Shown: piece after piece, positions 24,448-34,429 of the stretch
Numbering within the stretch: the stretch's first letter is position 1
Layout of the letters: every line of letters starts with the position of its first letter
Source of the DNA: Anastatus disparis
Lineage: Eukaryota; Arthropoda; Insecta; Hymenoptera; Eupelmidae
Assembly (NCBI GenBank): GCA_017163975.1
Contig: JAFFSR010000246.1
Coordinates: 1-64,000, forward strand
DNA: 64,000 nt
Direction of reading: 5' to 3'
Made by a program: the position numbers and the translations under genes
The notes under the pieces: model-generated
What the model saw: only the letters and a program-made list of their open reading frames with translations
What the model was told of the DNA's origin: nothing
The model's database searches: none

Positions 24448-24501
<54 letters not shown>
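24448..24501. repeat. AT microsatellite at the axis of the first giant palindrome
   Basis: (AT)n simple sequence. Inverted homology starts on both sides: TTATGCAGATAA near 24,366 against TACCTGCATAATTAGAATC near 24,501, and CACCAAAAGTACA near 24,041 against TGTACTTTTGGTGTTAC near 24,640. Confidence 0.85.
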
Positions 24502-24506
<5 letters not shown>

Positions 24507-24784
24507 GCATAATTAGAATCATTTTATGATACTTTGTACTAACTTATGTTGCAGGAAAATCATAATGGATTGCTTCCATAGCCTGTTCGCTGTAAAAACC
24601 TAGGCCTTGGTTTTCTTCAATACAATCTTTACATGGAAATTGTACTTTTGGTGTTACTGAAATACCAAAAATATGTGCAGTGTTCGTATAGAATGTTAAT
24701 ACACAGTATTTTCTAATTACAATTACTTTACATGACGTCTCTTGAACAAGTTAAAAATGTATTATTTGTCAGTATGTATCACTA

Positions 24785-26119
24785 CACGGAAATGACAGAT
24801 AACAGCTAAGCTATATTTGTCACATTAGTGATCAATGTGTGTCGAAAATTTTGAGTTTCCACATAGATGGGCGATGTGTGCACGCCGTATTTCTGTTTTG
24901 CGCATTGTCTAACTACACTCAACTCATAGAAGGTTGTCACACTGATCATCTTTTATTTTCGCACTGCTTGTCAATGTGTAAACATAGAAATTTTAAATTT
25001 GACATGTATGGAAAAAAAAATTAAAATAAAACTAAGGTTATGATCCTCGGTATCAATAAATATTTGAATTGGAAGATAATTGTGACTTTAATATATTAAT
25101 TAGTGCTATTCTAATTATAAAATTTTTAATTCAATCAAAAACATTATTATTATTAATTTTAACATGAGAAATTATTGCTGTTAGCAATTCAATCATTGAA
25201 AATAATATACGTAGGGTTCAATGTTTCGAAAGTCCATTATCTTTTTTAGAATTTTGAAATTTCAAATGGCTTTTTCATAATATTTATTTAAATTGTATAG
25301 AAAGTCAATTTTTAATTCATGTTTGTTATCGACATGCATTTATTCGTATAAATTATAATCGCTTTAGAATTGTAACAAGTATACAGAATACCGTAAAATG
25401 ATGAAATATTTCGGGTTTTTAATGAAATTTTCAACAAGTATTAAAAAAAATACATTGAAATACTATATTAGAAATTTCAAAGTACCTCATCATTATATTA
25501 TTGTCTGAATACTTATTACAGTTCTAAATATTAATTATAATTTATTTGAATGAATACATTTCGATTACAAACATGAATTAAAAACGAAATTTCTATTCAA
25601 TTTATATAAATAATAAGAATGTGATATTGGAAATTTTTAAGCTCAAAAAATAACAGATTTTCGAAACATCTAACTCCACCCACATAATTTTTAATGATTT
25701 CAACATTGAATTGCTAACAGCAATAATTTCTCACGTTAAAATTATTAATCATAATGTTTTTGACTAAATTAAAAATTTTATAATTAGAATAGCACTAATT
25801 AATATATTAAAGTCACAATTATCTTCCAATTCAGATATTCATTGATATCGAGGATCATAACCTTAGTTTCATTTTAATTAATTTTTTTTTCCATACATGT
25901 CAGATTTAAAATTTCTATGTTTACACATTGACAAGCAGTGCGAAAATAAAAAGATGATCAGTGTGACAACCTCCTATGAGTTGAGTGTAGTTAGACAATG
26001 CGCAAACATAGAAATTCGGCGTGCACACATCGCCCATCTATGTGGAAACTCAAAATTTTCGACACACATTGATCACTAATGTGACAAATATAGCCTAGCT
26101 GTTATCTGTCATTTCCGTG
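24785..26119. mobile_element. TA-flanked palindromic element (1.3 kb)
   Basis: The ends CACGGAAATGACAGATAACAG and the complementary ATCTGTCATTTCCGTG are each flanked by TA. The halves are strongly similar, for example TTTCCACATAGATGGGCGATG against ATCGCCCATCTATGTGGAAA, with the axis near 25,450. No transposase frame is present. Terminus and TA target suggest the Tc1/mariner-like superfamily, by inference. Confidence 0.8.
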
Positions 26120-26465
26120 TATAATGTTTTACAAAAAAAAATCTTAATTTTAACGTTACGATTACATTGTTATATAACTTTAGATTTTTCTGAATATAAT
26201 TACAATAATATTTGCTTAAAATGTGTAAATAATTTTTAATTCAATTCGGAAACGGCATTCTAGAAATTGAGCTCTTAAATGATAAATAAAGTATTTTTTG
26301 ATAAAAACATTCATATAAAAAATAAAATTTGAATAAATAAAAAGGTCTCATTCTTCGATTTTGGTTTTTGTTGGAATTTGATCCTAAATGTTTCTAGAAT
26401 CATCTTCAAAAGGAAAATCTTAGGTGCAAAAACTTTATGGTCAAATTTACTCGAGGACCACCGTG

Positions 26466-26725
26466 TTCAAGTATATACTACTGGAGGAATGCCCCCAGCT
26501 ATCAAAAGCGTGACGAGGTGAAGAAAGAGAAGGCTGCTATAAAGGTACATCCTATCTCCTTTTTACCTTATTTGATCGGCTACTTCTGTTCGCGAGAAAT
26601 GAAAGCAACCAATCTAATGAGACGGAAGAGAGATAGTGCGTACCTAAATAGCAGCCTTCTCTCTTTTCACTTTATAACGCATGTTGCCATTTGGACGCTT
26701 CCTACAGTAGTATATGCTCGAAGCT
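26466..26725. mobile_element. Small palindromic MITE
   Basis: TATATACTACTGGAGGAATG near 26,471 is inverted against CTTCCTACAGTAGTATATGC near 26,699, and GAGAAGGCTGCTAT against ATAGCAGCCTTCTCTC. It is absent from the opposite arm near 12,180, where the flanks GGTGGTCCTCGA and TTGCTAGGTGGC are adjacent. Confidence 0.7.
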
Positions 26726-26810
26726 AGGTGACGTTTCTCTAATTTTTGTGATCGCTTATACAAATTCCCAAGACGCAGATATATAAGACCAGAAACAACA
26801 CTTTGAGATA

Positions 26811-27394
26811 CAGTCGGCTTGGTGAATATCGCCGCTTCTTTTCCGTTAGCTCACGTCAATGCTTCCCCAACCAATAGCCCAAGTCTCTTAGGGCGTTCAA
26901 GTTCTCAGAAACTAACTCCGATGTCGGTAAATAATGCTGCTCAATTTTGATGCGTTTTTAAAAAATATTAAATAAATTTCTAATTTTATTATAATTTTTT
27001 TTTGAATATCAATAACTACAAAAGAATTTAAAACAGATGAAAAAATTATGGACGAAATAAAATTATTAACGAGTGATTTCATTGATAATGATTTAAGTAG
27101 AAGTTCGAATAGCTTAATTCATCAAAATGTTTATATAAATTATATGACTATTATATAAAATTTTAAATGAATAAACTAAATTTATAAGAATTTCATAAAA
27201 ATTTAATTTATTTTTTGTCAATTCTATTTATATTTCATGTAAATGTGGATTGCATGTAAGTTAAGCGACATTATTCGCCGACATCGAAGTTGATTTCTTA
27301 GAACTCGAGCGTGCTAAGAAACTTGGGCTATTGGTAGAGGGAGCATCGATGCGAGCCAACGAAGGAGAAGCGGTGGTATTCACTGAGCCGACTG
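26811..27394. mobile_element. TA-flanked MITE with long TIRs (584 bp)
   Basis: The ends are CAGTCGGCTTGGTGAAT and TTCACTGAGCCGACTG, bordered by TA at 26,809 and 27,395. Further inverted blocks are AATAGCCCAAGTCTCTTAG against CTAAGAAACTTGGGCTATT and CTCCGATGTCGG against CCGACATCGAAG. The opposite arm near 11,960 lacks it. No coding sequence. Confidence 0.85.
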
Positions 27395-28112
27395 TATACT
27401 GAAAGAAGCTCTTTGTTCTTCGAAATGCTCACACTACGAGGTTTACCTCTTTTTTGGTATTTTCCTATGATAGGGGAATAATTATCGAGTTATTAACTCG
27501 TAAACTTTTAATCTACCTACAAAAAGTAATATTTAATTATTTGATATTAATTAAATTTTACTTAGGATATTTTACATAATTTTTTATAAAATATTTTGTG
27601 AATTTTTCTATAAAACTAAAATAAATAAAACAAAATTTCCTTTAGGTTATCCTGCAAGAAATTATTTAAAATTTCCTGTTGAAAAATCTGTAGGAAACTC
27701 TATAAAAAATTATAAATGCGAATTTTTCACTGAAATATTTCTAGAAATTCCTATAGTCATAAATTTAGTTTTTGTACATGATCATATTGTATATTCTATA
27801 GATTTTCCAATAAATTTTCTTGCAAAATTTTCTATAAGGTAATCTCTGGGTTTTTTCATAAATGGCAGGTTTCTTTCATAAAGAATAAAAATCGAAAAGC
27901 TGTAGAGAAACGAGAAAATTTTCTTCAGGTAATTCTGTGGCAAATTCTGAAAAATCTTCTGTATATAAATCCATAGGAGACCCTGTAAAACAATATGTTT
28001 TTCCATTTTCCGATAAAATATCGGAACAAGTATCTGTAAATTTATCTTCATATTTTTCTGCAGAATCTCCTATAGTATTTGTTGTTTTTTTTATGTATTG
28101 TTCTACAGACTT

Positions 28113-28550
28113 CTTCTTCTTCTTCTTCTTCTTAATATTTTATTGGCCTCTTGATTAGATGAGTACAATCTTAGGCCATCACCAGGTTTCATTATTTTGA
28201 TTTTTTTAGTTTGCGCAGTGGGACTTTTTATAATTTTTGTATTTTGCCCATTGGGACTTTTTTGTATATATTTTTGTGTTTTTCGGGTTTATTCCCTCGG
28301 AAAAACTTCGAAAATTATTTTTTCTAATTTTTCCTAGGGAATCAAACCCCGGTCCACTGGGACGCAAGGTTAGTTGATTTTTACAACTGTTCTTTTTCAT
28401 CCCTTAGCGTCGGAGCTCGTAAGTGTGTTCTGCGTACAAAGCACATGAAACAGAGGTGCTCGTTTGAAAAACAGCCGAGAGCGGGACTCGATCCCGGTTC
28501 CCCAAGAATACGAATCCAACGCTCCTACCGACTGTGCCACAGACCGGCTC
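28113..28550 (-). mobile_element. tRNA-derived SINE, minus strand
   Basis: The 13-bp duplication GTTCTACAGACTT flanks it (28,100-28,112 and 28,551-28,563). The opposite arm keeps the empty site AAGTCTGTAGAAC at 10,553-10,565. On the minus strand the head has an A box TGGCACAGTCGG (28,539-28,528) and a B box GGGATCGAGTCCC (28,495-28,483), so it would be a pol III promoter. The 3' tail is a GAA repeat. A second copy lies at 60,953-61,341. Its short open frames are incidental. Confidence 0.9.
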
Positions 28551-29532
28551 GTTCTACAGACTTATTTTCTGAAACGATGAGATTTAAAAGCATCTAAGGG
28601 AATACTATAAAATTTTCTTAGGGCTATCCTACAAAAAATCCTATCTTTAGATTTCCTACAGGATAATAAACATACAAAACTACAGTATTTCCTATGGATT
28701 CCCCTTTAGTTTTTTCTTTATATTTTTCTTCAGTTTTTCTTACATGTTTTTTCATAAGGGACTGATTATTTGGAAAAACAACTCTAAGCGTAACCTTTGA
28801 CAATTATTTCATATTTCATATTTCTTTAAGAAAAATGAATCATGCTTGTTAGTATATATTTTAAACTGTCATAGCTCCTTATTGATGGCTTCTGGCCACC
28901 AAGATTCAAAATTTATTTTGAAGTTCGTGTAAAATGGAAGAAAATAAGCTCTAAAAACAAATTCTGAACGGGCAAACATTAAGTAATTTCAATTACCATG
29001 TAATACACATAAGAATCAATCAGAAAATTTCAAAATTCAGGTCTGTAAAAAATTATACTAACTATCTTCCTTATTCACAACAAAAAGTGTTCTTATGAAT
29101 TTCTTTCTAAAATGTCAGAATTCTCAGAAAAAAATAACAAAGTTTTTTATTTGAAAGTAGCTTAATGTTTTTTTATGTTTTAAGTGTGTCTATTTTTTTC
29201 GTATAAATACTCTTTTTGTATGTAATTTTTAATGTCTATTTTTTTCGTATAAATACTCTTTTTGTATGTAATTTTTAATTTATTTATTCTTAAATAATTT
29301 TACTTAAAGTGAATGTTTTCAATGTCAATAAAAATTAATGAGTCAATAATAAATTAATTTATTTAAGTTCTTAGAATTATTAAACTAATAATAAATAATA
29401 ACTTTTTCAAATTTCACGCTGCGTAGGTCATATTAAAAAAACCAGTGTGCCAGTCTTTGAGACTGGCCGACAGAAGTGAAACTTCTTTACGAAATTATAG
29501 AACTCATAAATGTTTATTTAAGTTCTATCACT

Positions 29533-30232
29533 TGTGAGCGCCCGAGTATGTACGGCCCTGAAACCGTACGATACTGGAAGATGCGCGCGCAAACACCCAA
29601 AAAGACCAAAGTGGTTGAACAAGCAAGCGCGCGTATGTACGTATACGCGCTTGCATGTGTAAGTACCGCTGAGAGTACACGGCGGCTCTCCCTCTCTTCT
29701 ACTAAGTTAGAAGAGTGGGAGAAAGACCGAAGAGAGTTGAAGCAAGAGTGCGAGGAGCTTGGGTCTCTCGGCACTCTTGGATCGGCTCTCTTAGTAGAAA
29801 GACATACTTGCTCGTAGCATAAAAGGTGATTGGCCTAATACGTGTTACAAGCAAGTATTCCTTTATTAAGCGCGAGATTATTCTTAGTTTTTGCATTGTA
29901 CATTGATTCAATTTAAGTTATTAATAAAGAGCTTTTCCAAGATAAACCCTCATCCAATTAACCCGGTGTAAAGCCCCGAATATTAAGGCATTTGGTCCTT
30001 AATAATAACGGGCTTTTCACATAATAATCATAAATAATACTAACAAATACCTTAAAAAGTCAGCTATAGCTAGGCAAGGCGTCCTAGCTATAAAAGACTT
30101 TAACAATATTAAAACGAAATACAGGGTCCGCAATAGCTAGGCATGGCGCGCTAGCTATTTAACGATCCTTTAACGCGTTGGAATAAAGAATATTATAGAA
30201 ATATAAGGGGTAAATAGAAGGGAGAGGTTACA
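29533..30232 (+). repeat. 5' LTR (700 bp)
   Basis: Begins TGTGAGCGCCCGAG and ends AGAGGTTACA. A purine-rich GGAGAAAGACCGAAGAGAG tract lies at 29,717-29,735, a TATA-like CATAAAAGG near 29,818 and a poly(A) signal AATAAA near 29,924. Two short stem-loops lie near its 3' end. An 89-codon frame inside it is judged fortuitous. It is matched along its whole length by the 3' LTR. Confidence 0.95.
30066..30159 (+). promoter_or_regulatory. Paired stem-loops in the LTR
   Basis: ATAGCTAGG (30,066-30,074) pairs with CCTAGCTAT (30,083-30,091) across an 8-base loop, and AATAGCTAG (30,132-30,140) pairs with CTAGCTATT (30,151-30,159) across 10 bases. The stems share the same core. The same pair is present in the 3' LTR. 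A role in RNA processing, dimerisation or packaging is possible but untested. Confidence 0.65.
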
Positions 30233-30233
30233 T

Positions 30234-30246
30234 TGGCGCCCACGGG
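30234..30246 (+). promoter_or_regulatory. Primer-binding site
   Basis: TGGCGCCCACGGG begins one base after the LTR end and is complementary to a tRNA 3' terminus ending in CCA. The first nine bases match those of the Drosophila gypsy PBS; I do not assign the tRNA. It is identical to the PBS of the minus-strand gag-only element. Confidence 0.85.
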
Positions 30247-30343
30247 ATCTTAACCGCTGTTAAGAAAACTCACGCTTAATTAGAGTCGCGTAATATTTAT
30301 CATTACATTATAAATTTAACATTAAAGAACAAAAAATCGTCTT

Positions 30344-30676
30344 ATGATTCCCAACTTTCCAAATAGTCTGTTCCAAGGAACAGACTATAGTAGAGTAGAA
30401 TATTTGGAAAATAGAATCCAACATTTAATTAATATCAATAATCAAAGAAATGAGTTAATGGTGGAATGTTTAAAGTCAATAGACGAAAGAATAGAAAAGA
30501 TAGAAAATGAAATAGTGAATGTAAAAAAAAATACAAATAAGCAATACCGGGAAGTAAAAGGCGAAATATTGCAGTTAAAAACGAACATTTTCTTAATAAC
30601 AAAGAAAATGGAAAATTTAAAAATATGCTCGTTAATAAAAATAAAATATATTAAAAAATTAAAAGAGCCAAGATAA
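30344..30676 (+). CDS. Small coiled-coil protein upstream of gag
   Basis: A 110-codon frame starting MIPNFPNSLFQGTDYSRVEY. Residues 20-85 have heptad-like spacing with many E, K, I and N residues (for example SIDERIEKIENEIVNVKKN), so coiled coil is likely. A diverged counterpart reads on the minus strand near 21,660-21,850 in the leader of the gag-only element, with IEKVEAYLQYLEKKVTEIAN and NYNMPQMVENLHEIEVEM. Presence in two elements argues that it is not random. Function is unknown: an accessory protein, or an N-terminal part of Gag after a frame change, are both possible. Confidence 0.5.
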   Translation: MIPNFPNSLFQGTDYSRVEYLENRIQHLININNQRNELMVECLKSIDERIEKIENEIVNVKKNTNKQYREVKGEILQLKTNIFLITKKMENLKICSLIKIKYIKKLKEPR

Positions 30677-30858
30677 AAAATAATTGTAAACGAAATTAAA
30701 ATTTTGAAATTTAATTTTGGATAATTTAAATTTATTAAAATTAAAAATAGCTTATTCAAAAATTAACTTAAATAAGAAAGTATTGAAATAAAAAGAGTTA
30801 AAATTTTAGTTTCGGAAATACGTAAATATTGTAATAGCGAATAATAATAAAAATAAAA

Positions 30859-32208
30859 ATGGCGAAAAGAAGGTCAGAGATACTAATACAAGAATTAGAT
30901 AATCTTGATGGGACCATAGAGGAAGATGTTAACACAAAACAAAATGAATGGATGAAAGCTGTGTCATATGAGCTGACATTGTTGTTTAATAAACAACAAG
31001 AGTTGGATGACAAAATTACAGCTAGTCCAGACAAAGCTATAGTCTTTAACTTAGAAAAAACCGCAGATGCGGAAACAATAAATTTTAAAGAACAAATAAG
31101 CGAATTATCAAACAAGATAAAAAACGTGTTAGAAGATAATATCGTGATTAAAAATTTATTAAACAAATATAAAAAAGAAAATGAAGACTTAGTTATTAAA
31201 AACGAATCTTTAAATGAAGAATTAATCAAATTAAAAAAAATAATAAACGAAGAGGAAGCGATTAAAATGGTTCAAGATAACCTGACGCGAAAAATAGACG
31301 ATACTGCTCAAGAGCAAGATGATAAGATCAATGAATTAAAAGAAAAATTAAAAAGCAATGGGATTCGAACGCAAGGTCTCGAACCATATGTGAACAAAAT
31401 AAAAATTCCTTTGCCAAAATACGAAGGCACGGAGGTTGAAAGACCTATGAAATTCTTAAATGAATTCGAAAAATATATTGCATTAAAAAAATTAGAAGAG
31501 GAAGAAACTCTCGAACTTTTGCATACTGTTCTACAAAAGGACGCAAATGAGTGGTGGTACATCTATCAAGATGATGTACTGACCTACGAAGGATTTAAAA
31601 ATTTATTCCTGGATAGATATTGGAATGAGGATGTCCAAAGAACAACTCGAAGGAAAGTTGAGTTCGGACAATATTATGAGAATGGCAAATTAAGTCGTAT
31701 GGCTTATGCCACGCAAGTATATGGTTTCGCTAAAGAACTAAATCTTCAATATTCTGAAGAGGAATTAGCTGAAAAAATTAGCAAACATTTCAGCAGAAAT
31801 GTTAGGCAAGCCATGCAATTCTCGCAAAACAAAGATAAAAACACCTTATTTAAAATTTTATCAGATTTTGATAATGACGATAAACTGCAGGAAAAAAGAG
31901 CAGTAAATAAAAATAATAGTCAACAAAAAATAGTTAATAATAATGAAAAAATTAATAAAACATATTATAATCATAGTAATAACGCAACAAATCAAAACAA
32001 CTATAAACAAGAATACAAAAAACCTCAACAGGATCCTAGTATAAATGTAGCTAGAATCGAGGAAAATAAAAATAAACAAAAGAATCAACAACGTGAAAAA
32101 TTAAAATCACCTGTAAATAAAAAACAATTACAGAAAAGTAACAAAGAATTAGATGTTTTAAATATAGACATGAACAAAGAAGATAATGATAAAAATCAGG
32201 AAAACTAA
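30859..32208 (+). CDS. gag: Gag polyprotein of the LTR retrotransposon
   Basis: 449 codons, intact. Residues about 60-160 are coiled coil (KEQISELSNKIKNVLEDN, then VIKNESLNEELIKLKKIINE). Residues about 180-335 form the capsid-like domain seen in Retrotrans_gag proteins, with LPKYEGTEVERPMKFLNEFE, DANEWWYIYQDD and the helix-rich YATQVYGFAKELNLQY. The C-terminal 110 residues are N-, K- and Q-rich. I find no CCHC zinc knuckle, which is unusual for a gypsy-type Gag; the basic tail may bind RNA instead (inference). The start is the first ATG after the leader. The gag-only element encodes a relative. Confidence 0.85.
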   Translation: MAKRRSEILIQELDNLDGTIEEDVNTKQNEWMKAVSYELTLLFNKQQELDDKITASPDKAIVFNLEKTADAETINFKEQISELSNKIKNVLEDNIVIKNLLNKYKKENEDLVIKNESLNEELIKLKKIINEEEAIKMVQDNLTRKIDDTAQEQDDKINELKEKLKSNGIRTQGLEPYVNKIKIPLPKYEGTEVERPMKFLNEFEKYIALKKLEEEETLELLHTVLQKDANEWWYIYQDDVLTYEGFKNLFLDRYWNEDVQRTTRRKVEFGQYYENGKLSRMAYATQVYGFAKELNLQYSEEELAEKISKHFSRNVRQAMQFSQNKDKNTLFKILSDFDNDDKLQEKRAVNKNNSQQKIVNNNEKINKTYYNHSNNATNQNNYKQEYKKPQQDPSINVARIEENKNKQKNQQREKLKSPVNKKQLQKSNKELDVLNIDMNKEDNDKNQEN

Positions 32209-32285
32209 ATAAAGTTGCACCTGAAATTAAAAATAGAAGGGGTAAGGTTGCAACTAATGGAAAATCCCCAAAAATAATATCTTCT

Positions 32286-32648
32286 ATGCAAGAGAGTATA
32301 AAAGACGATTTAATAGATGATATTGACAAGCAAGAGTCAAAAGAAAATAATATGATATGTTGTCCAGAAATTGAAATAGAATTAGAAAATATAAATGTCA
32401 AAGCTCTAATCGATTCAGGTAGCGAAGTCACCTGTATATCGGAGCAATTTTATTTTCAAAATTACGAGACATTCAAAAAATGCCCTTTATTGCCAATAAC
32501 TGGGAAGTTTATAAAAACAGCCACAGGCACAAAAACTACAAGAATAAAGAGGCAGTTATTAATAAAAACAAAATTTAAAAATGTAGAAATAAAAATAATC
32601 TACCTAATAATTCCCGAAATTAGTCAAAGATGTTATCATCGGATATGA
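32286..32648 (+). pseudogene. pol: Pol: aspartic protease domain
   Basis: The active-site block LIDSGSEVTCIS lies in an otherwise typical retropepsin fold segment, starting with PEIEIELENINVKALIDSGS. It begins about 80 bp after the gag stop in a different frame, so translation would require frameshifting or a separate start. The frame ends at CYHRI, a few bases before the next pol frame. Listed as pseudogene because pol is broken downstream. Confidence 0.8.
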
Positions 32649-32661
32649 TACTCAAAAGGCT

Positions 32662-33650
32662 TTGAGTATGATTATAAACACGATGCTAGAAGAAATATTA
32701 ATAATAATTAATGGTAAAGATATAAATTTATCTTATACCGAAAAACAAATAAATTCTTTAGCATACTCAGCTATGCAAATAACCGAAGTGTATGAAGGAG
32801 ACAATGATCAGAATTCATACGACTTTGCAATGGAAAACGAGAATCATCGAATTCTTAATTCCGAAAATTATTTTAATACAACTGAACTCACAAATGATGA
32901 GATTCAGGAAAAAATAAATGAATGTGATAATATCACAAACAAACAAAAAGAAGAATTAACATTATTAATAAAAAAGTATAGTAGAGTGTTTAGAAAGGCT
33001 CCAGGTCTATTGAAGTCATATCAGCATGATATCAAACTTAAAGACGATCATCCATTTTATTCTAGACCTTATCCGATTCCTATAAATCATAGAGAAAAGG
33101 TACTAAAAGAAATAGAAAAAATGGAAGAACTAGGAATTATAAGGAGATCAAAAAGCCCTTATATAAATTCTATAGTTACAGTAATTAAAAAAGATGGCAC
33201 TGTAAGGCTTTGTTTAGATGCTCGTAAATTAAATGAGAAAATAATTGACGATTACGAAGCTCCACCCTCAATAGAAGAGATTTTTCTCAGATGTAAAGAG
33301 AAAATTTCATGTCGAGCTTAGATTTAACAAGCTCGTATTGGCAAATTGAATTAACAGAGCCAAGCAAAAAATATACGGCGTTTAAAATCGATAACAAAGT
33401 ATATGAATTCAATGTAGCAGCTTTTGGCATAAAAACCAGCAGCGCTGCACTATTGAGAGGACTGGACTACGTAATAAAAGATATGCAAGAATTCGTTCTA
33501 GCCTTCGTAGATGATCTGCACATAAGGTCATCGACATTCGAAGAGCATATGGATCATTTAGAGCAATTATTTATTAAAGCAATTAAATATAATTTGACAT
33601 TTAATTTTAAAAATCAAATTTCTTAAAGCAAAAAATTGAATTTCTTGGAC
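32662..33650 (+). pseudogene. pol: Pol: reverse transcriptase domain, frameshifted
   Basis: The first frame (to 33,321) carries YSRPYPIPINHREKVLKEIE, LGIIRRSKSPYINSIVTVIK and KDGTVRLCLDARKLNEKI, RT blocks 1-2. After a shift at about 33,309 the next frame has LDLTSSYWQIELTEPSKKYT and FVDDL, the catalytic x-D-D block. A further change near 33,626 leads to IEFLGHFITSKGITPDPEKI. All key RT residues are present but they are distributed over three frames. Confidence 0.9.
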
Positions 33651-34417
33651 ACTTCATAACGTCAAAAGGAATAACACCAGATCCAGAAAAAATAAAATCA
33701 ATAAAACATTTTAAAACACCAAGAAATATTAAAGAATTACAAGCATTCTTGGGGTTTGTAAATTTTACACGAAATTCGCGAAAGGTTATGCGAATGAAAT
33801 ATTGCCATTAATTGGCTTATTAAGAAAAAATGTACCCTATGAATGGGGGGCAAGACAGCAAAAAGCCTTTGAAAGTATAAAGGAACTTTTCACGGAAAAT
33901 ATCATATTGAAATTCATAGATATGGAAAACCTTTTATACTAACGACAGATGCAAGCGATTACGCAATAGCTGCAATCTTGTCACAATTAGACGAATATAA
34001 TCATGAAAACATTGTCTGTTTTATTAGCAGAACATTAAAAGGTAGTGAATTAAATTATTTCACTACCGAAAAGAATTATTAGCTGTCATATGGTCATTAC
34101 ATAAGCTTGACACATACTTAAGAGGTGCCAAAGAAATAATTGTAAGAACTGACCATGAAGCTATCACATTTTTAAATAAATGTAAATTTAATAATTATAG
34201 ATTGAGAAGATGGGCCTTATCAATCCAAGATTTTAATATCAAACCAGAGCATATACCTGGAAAAATAAATGTTGCTGCAGATTTTTTAAGCAGACAAACA
34301 TCTGATAACGCAAAAGATGATGAAAATGAAGTATTAATTGCGAATATCAGAAACAAATTAAAAATAAATAAACAATTAGAAAAATTGTTAAAAAGCTTGA
34401 AAAAAGGAAAAAAATGA
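33651..34417 (+). pseudogene. pol: Pol: RT connection and RNase H domains, frameshifted
   Basis: After IKHFKTPRNIKELQAFLGFV a shift near 33,765 leads to YEWGARQQKAFESIKELFTE. Further shifts lead to LTTDASDYAIAAILSQ (RNase H with its first catalytic D), CFISRTLKGSELNYFTTEK, LAVIWSLHKLDTYLRG and VRTDHEAITFLNK. The last readable frame (34,202-34,414) has RRWALSIQDFNIKPEHIPGK, typical of the end of gypsy RNase H. At least three frame changes occur here. Confidence 0.85.
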
Positions 34418-34429
34418 TGCATATTGCAT

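Larger units (their letters stand above)
24502..28830. repeat. Right arm of the first giant palindrome (interrupted)
   Basis: Inverted partner of the arm listed from 9236. Matching segments are 24,502-24,784, 26,120-26,465, 26,726-26,810, 27,395-28,112 and 28,564-28,755. Insertions in this arm are a 1.3-kb palindrome, a 260-bp palindrome, a 584-bp TA-flanked MITE and a SINE. Because this arm lacks the Helitron block and the LTR element, it preserves their empty sites. Confidence 0.75.

Noticed and set aside
26437..26727. A 96-codon plus-strand frame
   Set aside because: It spans a palindromic MITE and its flanks, has no homology I recognise, and is absent from the opposite palindrome arm.
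28206..28400. Minus-strand frame seen again at 60,973-61,191
   Set aside because: It is repeated because both lie in copies of the SINE; the SINE body is not expected to encode a protein.
29476..29817. A 113-codon frame across the LTR start, and the matching 89-codon frame in the 3' LTR (37,360-37,629)
   Set aside because: It lies within the LTR, has no recognisable domain, and overlaps an equally long frame on the other strand. It is repeated only because the LTRs are identical.
30442..31229. Minus-strand F/L/I-rich frames
   Set aside because: They are antisense to gag and to the small coiled-coil frame of the LTR element.
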